Positions 44,407 through 52,965 of a stretch of DNA of 64,000 nucleotides are shown here, one piece after another (position 1 is the stretch's first letter; each line of letters begins with the position of its first letter). Origin of the DNA: Streptococcus sp. DTU_2020_1001019_1_SI_AUS_MUR_006 (GTDB lineage: Bacteria > Bacillota > Bacilli > Lactobacillales > Streptococcaceae); NCBI RefSeq assembly GCF_032340315.1, contig NZ_CP135436.1:2005501-2069500 (forward strand). The letters run 5' to 3'. The translations under genes were made by a program, and so were the position numbers. The notes under the pieces were generated by a model that worked only from the letters and a program-made list of their open reading frames with translations, was not told where the DNA came from and searched no databases.

Positions 44407-45087
44407 TTGGATTGGTCCATTGTTGAACAATATCTACCACTCTATCAAAAGGCATTCTTTCTGACCTTGCATATTGCAGTTTGGGGAATTCTAGGTTCTT
44501 TTTTGCTGGGGCTCATCGTCAGCGTCATCCGGCATTACCGAGTTCCTGTTTTCTCACAGTTAGCAACAGCCTATATAGAATTGTCAAGAAATACACCCCT
44601 TTTGATACAACTTTTCTTTCTCTACTTCGGTCTTCCTCGAATTGGGATTGTTCTTTCTTCAGAAGTCTGTGCAACAGTCGGGCTCATCTTCTTAGGTGGT
44701 TCCTACATGGCAGAATCCTTCCGAAGCGGGCTAGAAGCCGTCAGTCAAACCCAGCATGAGATTGGCTTAGCTATTGGCCTCACACCTTTTCAGGTTTTTC
44801 GCTACGTGGTTCTTCCACAAGCGACTGCGGTGGCTCTACCATCCTTTAGTGCCAATGTTATTTTCCTTATCAAGGAAACATCTGTTTTCTCAGCAGTTGC
44901 CCTTGCTGACCTTATGTACGTTGCTAAGGATTTGATTGGACTCTATTATGAGACAGATATCGCACTAGCCATGTTGGTGGTTGCTTACCTTATCATGCTT
45001 CTACCTATTTCACTAGTCTTTAGTTGGATAGAAAGGAGGCTCCGTCATGCAGGATTCGGGAATGCAAGTACTCTTTCAGGGAAATAA
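44407..45087 (+). CDS. Polar amino acid ABC transporter permease, TTG start
   Basis: 226 residues; HisM/GlnP-type permease with about five membrane segments. The first helix begins LPLYQKAFFLTLHIAVWGIL, and the EAA loop ESFRSGLEAVSQTQHEIGLA is near residue 104. TTG 44407 is the start, because GGGAGG lies 8 bases upstream and no ATG is in a better place. Its 3' end overlaps the second permease by 41 bp, so both are made together. Which amino acid is carried cannot be told. Confidence 0.92.
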   Translation: MDWSIVEQYLPLYQKAFFLTLHIAVWGILGSFLLGLIVSVIRHYRVPVFSQLATAYIELSRNTPLLIQLFFLYFGLPRIGIVLSSEVCATVGLIFLGGSYMAESFRSGLEAVSQTQHEIGLAIGLTPFQVFRYVVLPQATAVALPSFSANVIFLIKETSVFSAVALADLMYVAKDLIGLYYETDIALAMLVVAYLIMLLPISLVFSWIERRLRHAGFGNASTLSGK

Positions 45088-45724
45088 TCTCCTGAGAATT
45101 TTACAAGGATTGGGAGTCACGATTGGAATTTCTATCCTGTCTGTCCTCTTATCCATGATTTTCGGAACGGTTATGGGAATTATCATGACCTCTCATTCTA
45201 GAGTGATTCGCTTCTTAACACGCTTCTATCTAGAATTTATCCGGATCATGCCCCAGCTGGTGCTTCTCTTCATCGTTTACTTCGGCTTGGCTCGAAACTT
45301 TAATATCAATATCTCTGGAGAGACTTCTGCCATTATCGTTTTCACCCTCTGGGGAACAGCTGAGATGGGGGACTTGGTCCGTGGGGCTATCACTTCCCTA
45401 CCGAAACATCAGTTTGAGAGCGGACAAGCTCTTGGCTTAACTAAAGTGCAACTCTACTACCATATCATCATCCCGCAAGTCTTGAGAAGACTGCTCCCAC
45501 AAGCTATCAACCTTGTCACTCGGATGATTAAAACGACTTCCTTAGTTGTTTTGATTGGGGTTGTTGAAGTTACCAAAGTTGGACAACAAATCATCGATAG
45601 TAATCGTCTAACTATCCCAACCGCTTCCTTTTGGATTTATGGAACCATCCTAGTCTTGTATTTCGCGGTTTGCTTCCCTATTTCCAAACTATCTACTCAC
45701 TTAGAAAAACATTGGAGGAATTAA
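45047..45724 (+). CDS. Polar amino acid ABC transporter permease
   Basis: 225 residues, second HisM/GlnP-type membrane subunit with about five membrane helices. EAA loop GAITSLPKHQFESGQALGLT is near residue 117. The start ATG 45047 is preceded by AAAGGAGG. The stop is one base before the ATPase gene start. Confidence 0.93.
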   Translation: MQDSGMQVLFQGNNLLRILQGLGVTIGISILSVLLSMIFGTVMGIIMTSHSRVIRFLTRFYLEFIRIMPQLVLLFIVYFGLARNFNINISGETSAIIVFTLWGTAEMGDLVRGAITSLPKHQFESGQALGLTKVQLYYHIIIPQVLRRLLPQAINLVTRMIKTTSLVVLIGVVEVTKVGQQIIDSNRLTIPTASFWIYGTILVLYFAVCFPISKLSTHLEKHWRN

Positions 45725-46483
45725 ATGTCTGAAACTATTTTAGAAATCAAGGAACTAAAAAAATCCTTCGGAGACAATCCTATCCTCCAAGGACTTTCTC
45801 TAGATATCAAAAAGGGAGAAGTGGTCGTCATCTTAGGACCCTCTGGTTGTGGGAAAAGTACCCTTCTTCGCTGTCTCAATGGTTTAGAAAGTATTCAAGG
45901 GGGAGATATCCTGCTGGATGGTCAGTCCATCGTTGAAAATAAAAAAGATTTTCACCTGGTTCGCCAAAAGATCGGTATGGTCTTTCAAAGTTATGAACTC
46001 TTTCCTCACTTGGATGTCCTTCAAAATCTTATCTTAGGACCTATCAAGGCTCAAGGGAGAGACAAAAAAGAGGTTACTGATGAAGCTCTGCAACTACTAG
46101 AACGTGTCGGACTTCTAGATAAACAACATAGCTTCGCTCGCCAATTATCCGGCGGACAAAAGCAACGGGTTGCTATCGTTCGTGCCCTTCTCATGCATCC
46201 AGAAATCATTCTTTTTGACGAGGTAACGGCTTCACTGGATCCAGAAATGGTACGTGAGGTTTTGGAACTTATCAATGACTTGGCACAGGAAGGGCGTACT
46301 ATGATTCTGGTAACCCATGAAATGCAGTTTGCCCAAGCCATTGCGGACCGCATTATCTTCCTTGACCAAGGGAAGATTGCTGAAGAAGGAACGGCTCAAG
46401 AATTCTTCACAAATCCACAAACCAAACGAGCACAAGAATTTTTAAACGTCTTTGACTTTAGCCAGTTTGGCTCATATCTATAA
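45725..46483 (+). CDS. Polar amino acid ABC transporter ATPase
   Basis: 252 residues, GlnQ-like. Walker A GPSGCGKSTLL near residue 37, signature LSGGQKQRVAIVRALL near 140, and Walker B IILFDEVTASLDPE are all intact. It powers the importer with the two permeases upstream and the lipoprotein downstream. Four tightly packed genes make the operon. Confidence 0.96.
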   Translation: MSETILEIKELKKSFGDNPILQGLSLDIKKGEVVVILGPSGCGKSTLLRCLNGLESIQGGDILLDGQSIVENKKDFHLVRQKIGMVFQSYELFPHLDVLQNLILGPIKAQGRDKKEVTDEALQLLERVGLLDKQHSFARQLSGGQKQRVAIVRALLMHPEIILFDEVTASLDPEMVREVLELINDLAQEGRTMILVTHEMQFAQAIADRIIFLDQGKIAEEGTAQEFFTNPQTKRAQEFLNVFDFSQFGSYL

Positions 46484-46501
46484 TCAATAAAGGAGATTAT
46501 T

Positions 46502-47368
46502 ATGAAACTACTTAAACCAATTCTAACTGTTTTTGCTCTAGCATTTGCGCTTATCTTTGTCACAGCTTGTAGTTCAGGCGGAAGCTCTGATACTTCGTCT
46601 ACTAAGGCAACTGCCAAAGCTCGCACCATTGATGAAATTAAGAAAAGTGGCGAACTTCGAATCGCGGTATTTGGAGACAAAAAACCGTTTGGTTATGTTG
46701 ACAACGATGGTTCTTACCAAGGTTATGATATCGAACTAGGTAACCAATTAGCACAAGACCTTGGTGTCAAGGTCAAATACGTTTCTGTCGATGCTGCCAA
46801 CCGTGCTGAATACTTGATTTCAAACAAAGTTGATATCACCCTTGCCAACTTCACAGTTACTGACGAACGTAAGAAACAAGTTGACTTTGCCCTTCCTTAC
46901 ATGAAAGTTTCTCTCGGTGTTGTGTCACCTAAGACTGGTCTAATTACAGATGTTAAGCAACTTGAAGGCAAAACCTTGATTGTTACAAAAGGAACGACTG
47001 CTGAAACTTACTTTGAGAAAAATCACCCAGAAGTAAAACTTCAAAAATATGACCAATATAGCGATGCCTATCAAGCTCTTCTTGACGGACGTGGAGATGC
47101 CTTTTCTACTGACAATACTGAAGTCCTAGCTTGGGCGCTTGAAAATAAAGGATTTGAAGTAGGAATTACTTCTCTAGGTAACCCAGATACCATTGCACCA
47201 GCAGTTCAAAAGGGTAACCAAGAACTTCTTGACTACATCAACCAAGAAATCGAAAAATTAGGTAAGGAAAACTTCTTCCACAAAGCCTATGAAAAAACAC
47301 TCCACCCAACTTACGGTGACGCTGCTAAAGCAGATGACCTGGTTGTTGAAGGTGGAAAAGTTGACTAA
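46502..47368 (+). CDS. Polar amino acid-binding lipoprotein of the ABC importer
   Basis: 288 residues, SBP family 3. The lipobox VTAC is near residues 20-23, followed by a Ser/Thr-rich linker. Family blocks are GELRIAVFGDKKPFGYVDND and YISNKVDITLANFTVTDER-like near residue 100. It is the receptor of the operon. The gene ends GGKVD and TAA, and the stop is the first base of a BOX element. Confidence 0.93.
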   Translation: MKLLKPILTVFALAFALIFVTACSSGGSSDTSSTKATAKARTIDEIKKSGELRIAVFGDKKPFGYVDNDGSYQGYDIELGNQLAQDLGVKVKYVSVDAANRAEYLISNKVDITLANFTVTDERKKQVDFALPYMKVSLGVVSPKTGLITDVKQLEGKTLIVTKGTTAETYFEKNHPEVKLQKYDQYSDAYQALLDGRGDAFSTDNTEVLAWALENKGFEVGITSLGNPDTIAPAVQKGNQELLDYINQEIEKLGKENFFHKAYEKTLHPTYGDAAKADDLVVEGGKVD

Positions 47369-47482
47369 TACTCTTCGAAAATCAAATTCAAACCACGTCA
47401 GCTTTATCTGCAACCTCAAAGCTGTACTTTGAGCAGCCTGCGGTTAGCTTCCTAGTTTGCTCTTTGATTTTCATTGAGTATA
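47368..47482 (+). repeat. BOX element (boxA-boxC) overlapping the SBP gene stop
   Basis: Starts ATACTCTTCGAAAATCAAAT and ends with TTTGATTTTCATTGAGTATA, no boxB. Its first A is the last base of the TAA stop. It is inverted relative to the BOX element at 41089-41194, 6.2 kb away. Confidence 0.9.
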
Positions 47483-47504
47483 ACATCCAATGAAATCACA
47501 AAAA

Positions 47505-47540
47505 GAAATCAGGTAATCCTAGTGATTACCTGATTTTCTA
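47505..47540. terminator. Terminator between the ABC operon and pyrE
   Basis: Stem AATCAGGTAATC/GATTACCTGATT with a short loop and T-runs on both sides. It serves pyrE on the minus strand and probably the ABC operon on the plus strand. Confidence 0.85.
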
Positions 47541-47544
47541 TTTT

Positions 47545-48177
47545 TTAAGCATTTTGCCAATTTTCTTGGTCTTCTTTAAATCGTTTGAGGAGGTCAAGTC
47601 CTTCTGGTGTGATGTAGCCTTCTTCTTGGGCTAGGTGGATAAGCTCGCTATAGTTTGAAAGGGTCACCAGTTTGACACCAGCATCCGCAAAGTTCTTATC
47701 TGCTTTTGCTAATTGATAGCTGAAGATAGCCACGACACCAAGAACATCCGCTCCTTCGCGTTTGGCAGCTGCAACAGCTTCAAGCACAGAACCACCAGTT
47801 GAAATAAGGTCTTCAACAACAACCATCTTTTGCCCTTGGGCTACACGGCCTTCAATTTGGTTGCCTGCTCCGTGGTCTTTTGGTTTGCTACGGATATAGG
47901 CAAATGGCAAGTTCATCTTGTCAGCGATGATGGCACCATGCGGAATGCCTGCAGTCGCTGTTCCTGCAATCACTTCTACTTCTGGGAATTCTGCCTTGAT
48001 GGCTTCCACAAAACCATTTTCAATCAAGCTACGCGTTTCTGGGTAAGCAAGCGTCACACGGTTGTCCGTATAAATCGGTGACTTAATGCCGGATGCCCAA
48101 GTAAAAGGTTCTTCTGGCTTGAGGTAAACAGCTTGAATTTTCAATAGATGGCTAGCAATGTCTTTAGCAAGTGTCAT
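47545..48177 (-). CDS. pyrE: Orotate phosphoribosyltransferase
   Basis: 210 residues; converts orotate and PRPP to OMP in UMP synthesis. The PRPP loop [16 protein letters not shown] is near residue 120, and the N-terminal part has [17 protein letters not shown]. It follows pyrF by 38 bp, as expected for a pyr operon, and shares the PyrR-controlled leader. Confidence 0.95.
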   Translation of the reverse strand: MTLAKDIASHLLKIQAVYLKPEEPFTWASGIKSPIYTDNRVTLAYPETRSLIENGFVEAIKAEFPEVEVIAGTATAGIPHGAIIADKMNLPFAYIRSKPKDHGAGNQIEGRVAQGQKMVVVEDLISTGGSVLEAVAAAKREGADVLGVVAIFSYQLAKADKNFADAGVKLVTLSNYSELIHLAQEEGYITPEGLDLLKRFKEDQENWQNA

Positions 48178-48215
48178 GGTGTGCTCCTTTTTATAGCGTT
48201 AAATGAATCTTCTTT

Positions 48216-48917
48216 TTAAACCCAATCTTGTGTCCATTCTTCTTTGATGGCATGGTAGGCTGCGACTGGATCAGCTGCTTGCGTAATCGGACGCCCAACT
48301 ACGATGTAGTCACTGCCAATCTGGTAAGCTTCTCCTGGGGTTACTACCCGTTTCTGATCTCCTGCTTCTGTCCCTCTTGGGCGAATCCCTGGTGTCAGAC
48401 AGATAAAGTCTTCATGAGTTGCTTGTTTGATAAGCTTGGCTTCTTGGGCCGAGCAAACGACTCCATCTAGACCAGCTTCAGCTGTTTTCTGGGCATAGTG
48501 GATAACCGACTCTTGGAGGCTGGTTTGGATATTTTGACACTCTTGCATTTGTTCCTCCGAAGTTGAGGTTAATTGGGTCACAGCTATGAGAATCCCCTTG
48601 TCTCCCAATCCTTCACGCGCTGCTTGCATCATCTCAACCCCACCTGCTGCCTGCACATTGGTCATGTCAACTCCCAGGTTCGATAAAATTTTCATGGTTG
48701 ATTTGACTGTATTGGGAATATCATGCAGTTTGAGATCCAAAAAGACACTATGTCCTAATGACTTCAAATAACGGACAACTTCAGGTCCTACAGCATAGTA
48801 GATTTCCATTCCTACTTTGACATAGAGCTTTTCCTCTGCTGGAAATAGGGCTAAAAACTCCTTGGCTTCTTCAAAACTTGGAAAATCCAGAGCTATGACT
48901 GGGCGACTTTCACGCAT
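48216..48917 (-). CDS. pyrF: Orotidine 5'-phosphate decarboxylase
   Basis: 233 residues; decarboxylates OMP to UMP. The catalytic stretch [11 protein letters not shown] near residue 60 supplies the charged Asp/Lys tetrad, and [18 protein letters not shown] is near residue 180. First gene of pyrF-pyrE. ATG 48917 follows GAGGAGAAACGC. A PyrR-regulated leader of about 150 nt precedes it. Confidence 0.96.
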   Translation of the reverse strand: MRESRPVIALDFPSFEEAKEFLALFPAEEKLYVKVGMEIYYAVGPEVVRYLKSLGHSVFLDLKLHDIPNTVKSTMKILSNLGVDMTNVQAAGGVEMMQAAREGLGDKGILIAVTQLTSTSEEQMQECQNIQTSLQESVIHYAQKTAEAGLDGVVCSAQEAKLIKQATHEDFICLTPGIRPRGTEAGDQKRVVTPGEAYQIGSDYIVVGRPITQAADPVAAYHAIKEEWTQDWV

Positions 48918-49070
48918 GCGTTTCTCCTCTTATCTTTCTTATCAGCCCAGCTTCCGTCAAAGAGACTACAAAAAAGGAACCTGCCAACAGCAAGGTTCCA
49001 CGAAAAATGGGTAGAATCCACCCTTTCACCGTCTAACCTTAGCTGCCTCTCTGGACTGCTTTAAAGGTTT
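48918..49070 (-). promoter_or_regulatory. PyrR-dependent attenuation leader of pyrFE
   Basis: The leader contains a PyrR-binding segment (AGTCCAGAGAGGC then AAGG, 49031-49060) and a terminator hairpin (GGAACC/GGTTCC, 48974-48997) with a T-run at 48968-48973. The layout matches the attenuator of other Gram-positive pyr operons. PyrR bound to UMP would favour termination. Confidence 0.85.
48968..48997 (-). terminator. Attenuator terminator in the pyrF leader
   Basis: Stem GGAACCTTGC/GCCAGGTTCC-like (outer GGAACC/GGTTCC) followed by TTTTTT on the minus strand. Confidence 0.85.
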
Positions 49071-49076
49071 TTTACT

Positions 49077-49105
49077 ATTCTATTATTTAAAGCGGGACTT
49101 GTCAA
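49077..49105 (-). promoter_or_regulatory. Promoter of pyrFE
   Basis: TTGACA (49100-49105), 17-bp spacer, TAGAAT (49077-49082) on the minus strand. It lies just upstream of the PyrR-binding segment. Confidence 0.8.
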
Positions 49106-49173
49106 GTAAAAACTAGTATCCGAAGAACTTTAAAGTCAAGACTCACAATCAAGCCGATAGAATGTTCTCAAGC

Positions 49174-50448
49174 TTAGCGACTCTGTGATTGTTGAGTTGT
49201 TTGATTTTGATTACCCTGTTCCTCTTGTTTTTTCTTTTCTTCCTCCTGCTTTTTCTTCTCCTCTTCTTTGGCCTTGATTCTTTCGTCCTCAAGTGCCTTA
49301 TCCGCCAAACTATAACTATAGATCCCAACTTCCATATCAATACCACTTGGTACTGTCAATTGAGGTTTAATCTTACTGTAGTAAGGTAATTTCTTCCCTA
49401 GTTCGGATAGAGGAACCAAAACTTCATCCGTATCATACATGGTAATCTTAAGCATATCACTAGTTACACTAGTTGGAGCCAATTCAATCGTTTTGATCGC
49501 TTGCTTAATCTCTGGGCTGATTTCAGCCAGTTGTTCAATCAAGGTTTTGACTTGCTGTTCATCGTTGAAGAGAACAGATAGATAGGTTTCTGGAAGACTG
49601 ACTAGGCTAACTGGACTAGTTTCCACCGTCCCACTAGAAAGAATCGGATAATGGTCCTCTCCAGAAACATAATAGGCTACAATCCCGTATTCCTTGACCT
49701 GGATGGTGAAATTGGTCGGAAATTGATAGTGAATGCTCGCAGATTCAATCCAGTGATTGGACTTAATCATCTCAGCATGTTTGTCTTTATTGAGAAGTAG
49801 ACTAAAGGTATAGTCACTATCACGAATCCCTGAAGCCTCTTTGATTTGATCTGCATTGGTCTCTACTGTCCCAGTGACTTCTATGTTTTTCAGAGTTGAG
49901 AAGGGCGTCAACAGATAGATCGAAAAGACCAAGAAAAGCAAACTCGGGATTAGAATCGTAACAGCACGCCATATATGAACTCTAGGAATAGAAGGCTTGG
50001 TAGGCTTTTTCTTGGTTTTAACCTTCTTTTCTTCTACTTTTGTTTCTTCAGATTTTTCGTCCTCTTCTTCTACTTGTTCTGTCTCAGTAGTTTCCTCCTC
50101 ATTCTCAGGAGAGGACTGGTCTTCTACACTTTCCTTCTGCTCTTCAGGATTAGAGTCTGAATCATCTTCCTCCTCAGTGTCCTCAGATAAGTCTGACTCT
50201 TGTTCTTCCTTGGTCTCTTCCTCAGCTTTTTTGCGCAGATATTCACGGTTCTGCTTCTGCCACTCTGATAAAGTGGTTTCTTCTTCCGGAGTTTTTGCAA
50301 CTTCTTTTTTATTGGCTTCTGCTTGGGCCTTTTCTTTGGCTAGTTGGGCCTCTTCTTCAGCTTTTTTTTGAAGATACTCTTGATTTCGTTTTTGCCACTC
50401 TGACAATTCCTTGCCTTGAGTTGGCTCTTGTTTCTTATCCTTTGACAT
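49174..50448 (-). CDS. divIB: Cell division protein DivIB/FtsQ
   Basis: 424 residues; membrane protein of the divisome that bridges early and late division proteins. The cytoplasmic N-terminus (about 165 residues) is highly acidic and holds two copies of LSEWQKxNxEYLxKKAEEE (residues about 16-35 and 60-78). One membrane helix follows (about 160-185), then a POTRA-type domain (LKNIEVTGTVETNADQIKEA) and a variable end. The C-terminal tail is E/K/Q-rich. Start ATG 50448; a TTG one codon before is possible. It follows murG by 9 bp. Confidence 0.92.
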   Translation of the reverse strand: MSKDKKQEPTQGKELSEWQKRNQEYLQKKAEEEAQLAKEKAQAEANKKEVAKTPEEETTLSEWQKQNREYLRKKAEEETKEEQESDLSEDTEEEDDSDSNPEEQKESVEDQSSPENEEETTETEQVEEEDEKSEETKVEEKKVKTKKKPTKPSIPRVHIWRAVTILIPSLLFLVFSIYLLTPFSTLKNIEVTGTVETNADQIKEASGIRDSDYTFSLLLNKDKHAEMIKSNHWIESASIHYQFPTNFTIQVKEYGIVAYYVSGEDHYPILSSGTVETSPVSLVSLPETYLSVLFNDEQQVKTLIEQLAEISPEIKQAIKTIELAPTSVTSDMLKITMYDTDEVLVPLSELGKKLPYYSKIKPQLTVPSGIDMEVGIYSYSLADKALEDERIKAKEEEKKKQEEEKKKQEEQGNQNQTTQQSQSR

Positions 50449-50457
50449 CAATTTTCC

Positions 50458-51516
50458 TTATGATAAATCTTTTTTTAATAGCTCATAAAAATCTGCCACA
50501 GATTTTAATTCCTGAGAATTCTTCATCGTGTTCTGGTAGTCTTCTTTGTGGGTCAAAAGCTTGCTTACTTTTTCTTCTAAAGTTGACAAGGTCAAGTCGC
50601 TTTCTTGCAACTCCTCAGCATAGCCTTTTTTCACAAAGTAAGCCGCATTTTCAATCTGATCTCCACGGCTGGCTTCTCGACCTAGTGGCACAATGACATG
50701 CAATTTAGCCATAGCAAGGAGTTCAAAGATGGTATTGGCACCACCACGAGTGATGACAACATCAGCCATATTCATGAGCGGTTGATAGAGGTTAGTCACA
50801 TAGTCAACACGATAGAGGTTTGAACTTAGTTCATTTAAACTAGCATCACCTGTCAGGTTGATGATATTGTAGCGACTAGTCAACTCTTCCTTGTGGTCTG
50901 TAACTAATTGGTTAAAGACACGCGCACCAGCAGAACCACCTACAAAGAGAAGGGTTGGTAACTTACTATCAAAGTAAGTTCGGATATCCACCATTTCTTC
51001 GGGTTCTTCCATAATTGGACCAGAAACCTTAGTCACAGCTCCAACGTGCTCTACCTTAGTGAGACTAGACGCTTGTTCAAAAGTAGAGTACATCTTAGTC
51101 GCAAACTTATAAGCGATTTTATTGGCCAAGCCCATAGAGAGGTCAGACTCGTGGATAAAGACAGGTACTCTACATACTCGCGCTGCAATGACAGGTGGAA
51201 CAGATACAAATCCTCCCTTAGAAAAGAGGGCCTGTGGACGAAGACGGAGCATGATAAAGAGCGATTGAAGGATTCCAAATGTAACCTTAAAGACGTCAAC
51301 CATATTTTGCCATGAGAAATATCGGCGCAATTTCCCAGTTGCAATAGAATGGAAAGTGACATCTAAACCTGACTTGAGGATTTCATGATGCTCAATTCCG
51401 TTTTTGTCACCAATATAGTGGACTTCCCAGCCATCTTCGATGAACTTAGGCATTAACAAAAGGTTGAGGGTAACGTGTCCAACCGTTCCCCCACCTGTAA
51501 ATACTATTTTTTTCAT
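50458..51516 (-). CDS. murG: UDP-GlcNAc:lipid I GlcNAc transferase MurG
   Basis: 352 residues; peripheral membrane glycosyltransferase that makes lipid II. N-terminal [17 protein letters not shown] glycine loops and the C-terminal [16 protein letters not shown] and [15 protein letters not shown] are the donor-binding parts. It lies between murD (1 bp gap) and divIB, the standard dcw order in streptococci. Confidence 0.96.
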   Translation of the reverse strand: MKKIVFTGGGTVGHVTLNLLLMPKFIEDGWEVHYIGDKNGIEHHEILKSGLDVTFHSIATGKLRRYFSWQNMVDVFKVTFGILQSLFIMLRLRPQALFSKGGFVSVPPVIAARVCRVPVFIHESDLSMGLANKIAYKFATKMYSTFEQASSLTKVEHVGAVTKVSGPIMEEPEEMVDIRTYFDSKLPTLLFVGGSAGARVFNQLVTDHKEELTSRYNIINLTGDASLNELSSNLYRVDYVTNLYQPLMNMADVVITRGGANTIFELLAMAKLHVIVPLGREASRGDQIENAAYFVKKGYAEELQESDLTLSTLEEKVSKLLTHKEDYQNTMKNSQELKSVADFYELLKKDLS

Positions 51517-51517
51517 A

Positions 51518-52870
51518 TTATCCCTTTAACTCCGCTACAGTGTCGATGAAAAGATCTCCACGTACTTCAAAGTTAGCATACATATCCCAGCTAGCATTAG
51601 CAGGACTGAGGAGAACCACATCTCCTTCTTCTGCAAGTTCATAAGCCTTGCGGGTTGCATCTGCAATATCTGTTGCATCCACATAAGCCACACCTGCCTT
51701 ATCGGCTGCACGTTTGACACGTTCTGCAGACTGACCGAGAATGACCATTTTCTTAAGTCCAGTAATATCTGGTACCAATTCGTCAAACTCATTACCACGG
51801 TCTAAACCACCAGCAATCAAGATAACCTTGCTATTGTCAAATCCAGACAAGGCTTTTTGAGTTGCCAAGATATTGGTTGATTTACTATCGTTATAGAATT
51901 TAACCCCATTGATTTGGTCTACAAATTGGAGACGGTGCTTGACACCACCAAAGGCTGACAAGGTTTCCTTGATGGTTTGGTTATCCACACCACGAAGCTT
52001 GGCCACAGCAACCGTCGCAAGAGCATTTTCTACATTGTGGCTACCTGGAACTCCGATTTCATTCGCTGCCATGACTACTTCCCCACGGAAGTAGAGTTGA
52101 CCATCTTCCAGATAAGCTCCATCAACCTTTTCCTGTGTTGAAAATGGTACAACGGTAGCTTGTGTTTTGCTAGCCAATTCTTTTGCCAAGTCTTGGTTGA
52201 AGTTCAATACTAAGTAATCAGTCGCTGTCATATTGCTTTGAATATTCCACTTAGCTTCGACATAGGCTTCAAAAGAACCGTGATAGTCAATATGTGTTGG
52301 CATCAGGTTGGTAATAACAGCAATTTCAGGATGAAATTCTTGGATTCCCATTAGTTGGAAAGAGGATAGCTCCATGACAAGGGTATCCTTATCTGTTGCT
52401 GTCTGAGCTACCTGGCTTGCAGGGTAACCGATATTCCCAGAAAGAAGACCATTTTGTCCTGCAGCAGTCAGAACTTCACCAATCATGGTTGTGGTCGTTG
52501 TCTTACCATTTGAACCAGTAATACCGACGATTGGTGCATCAGAAATCAAATAGGCCAACTCAACCTCTGTCAAGACTGGAATGCCTTTTTCTAGAGCTTT
52601 TTCAATCATCGGATTGCTATAAGGAATTCCTGGATTTTTTACCATGAGAGCAAAATCTTCATCCAATAATTCCAAAGGATGGCCGCCAGTGACAACCTTG
52701 ATGCCCTCTTCCAAGAGACTTTGCGCAGCTGGATTTTCCTCAAAAGGCTTGCCATCATTCACTGTCACAATGGCACCTAGCTTGTCCAAAAGACGAGCTG
52801 CAGATTCACCAGATTTTGCCAATCCTAGGACTAATACTTTCTTATTTTCAAATTGATCAATTCGTTTCAT
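51518..52870 (-). CDS. murD: UDP-N-acetylmuramoyl-L-alanine--D-glutamate ligase MurD
   Basis: 450 residues; adds D-Glu to UDP-MurNAc-L-Ala. N-terminal [20 protein letters not shown], the ATP loop [14 protein letters not shown] near residue 116, and [18 protein letters not shown] near 325 are all typical. It begins the murD-murG-divIB transcript. A TAAAAT -10 with TGn lies at 52898-52906. Confidence 0.96.
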   Translation of the reverse strand: MKRIDQFENKKVLVLGLAKSGESAARLLDKLGAIVTVNDGKPFEENPAAQSLLEEGIKVVTGGHPLELLDEDFALMVKNPGIPYSNPMIEKALEKGIPVLTEVELAYLISDAPIVGITGSNGKTTTTTMIGEVLTAAGQNGLLSGNIGYPASQVAQTATDKDTLVMELSSFQLMGIQEFHPEIAVITNLMPTHIDYHGSFEAYVEAKWNIQSNMTATDYLVLNFNQDLAKELASKTQATVVPFSTQEKVDGAYLEDGQLYFRGEVVMAANEIGVPGSHNVENALATVAVAKLRGVDNQTIKETLSAFGGVKHRLQFVDQINGVKFYNDSKSTNILATQKALSGFDNSKVILIAGGLDRGNEFDELVPDITGLKKMVILGQSAERVKRAADKAGVAYVDATDIADATRKAYELAEEGDVVLLSPANASWDMYANFEVRGDLFIDTVAELKG

Positions 52871-52897
52871 ATCTAGAACTCCATTTCTACTCTTACT

Positions 52898-52906
52898 ATT
52901 TTACCA
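52898..52906 (-). promoter_or_regulatory. Extended -10 promoter of murD
   Basis: The minus strand reads TGGTAAAAT, about 28 bp upstream of the murD start. Confidence 0.55.
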
Positions 52907-52917
52907 TTTTTATGAAA

Positions 52918-52940
52918 ATAAAAAAGCCACAAAGGGCTTT
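52918..52940 (-). terminator. Terminator of the ABC exporter operon
   Basis: Stem AAAGCCC/GGGCTTT-like (AAGCC/GGCTT core) followed on the minus strand by TTTTTATTTTC, 26 bp past the permease stop. Confidence 0.85.
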
Positions 52941-52965
52941 CTTATTTGTTTTTGTCCTCGACCAA

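Noticed and set aside
49975..50371. Ser/Phe-rich plus-strand frames opposite divIB
   Set aside because: These are antisense to the acidic E/K-rich tail of DivIB, whose codons give long open frames on the other strand.
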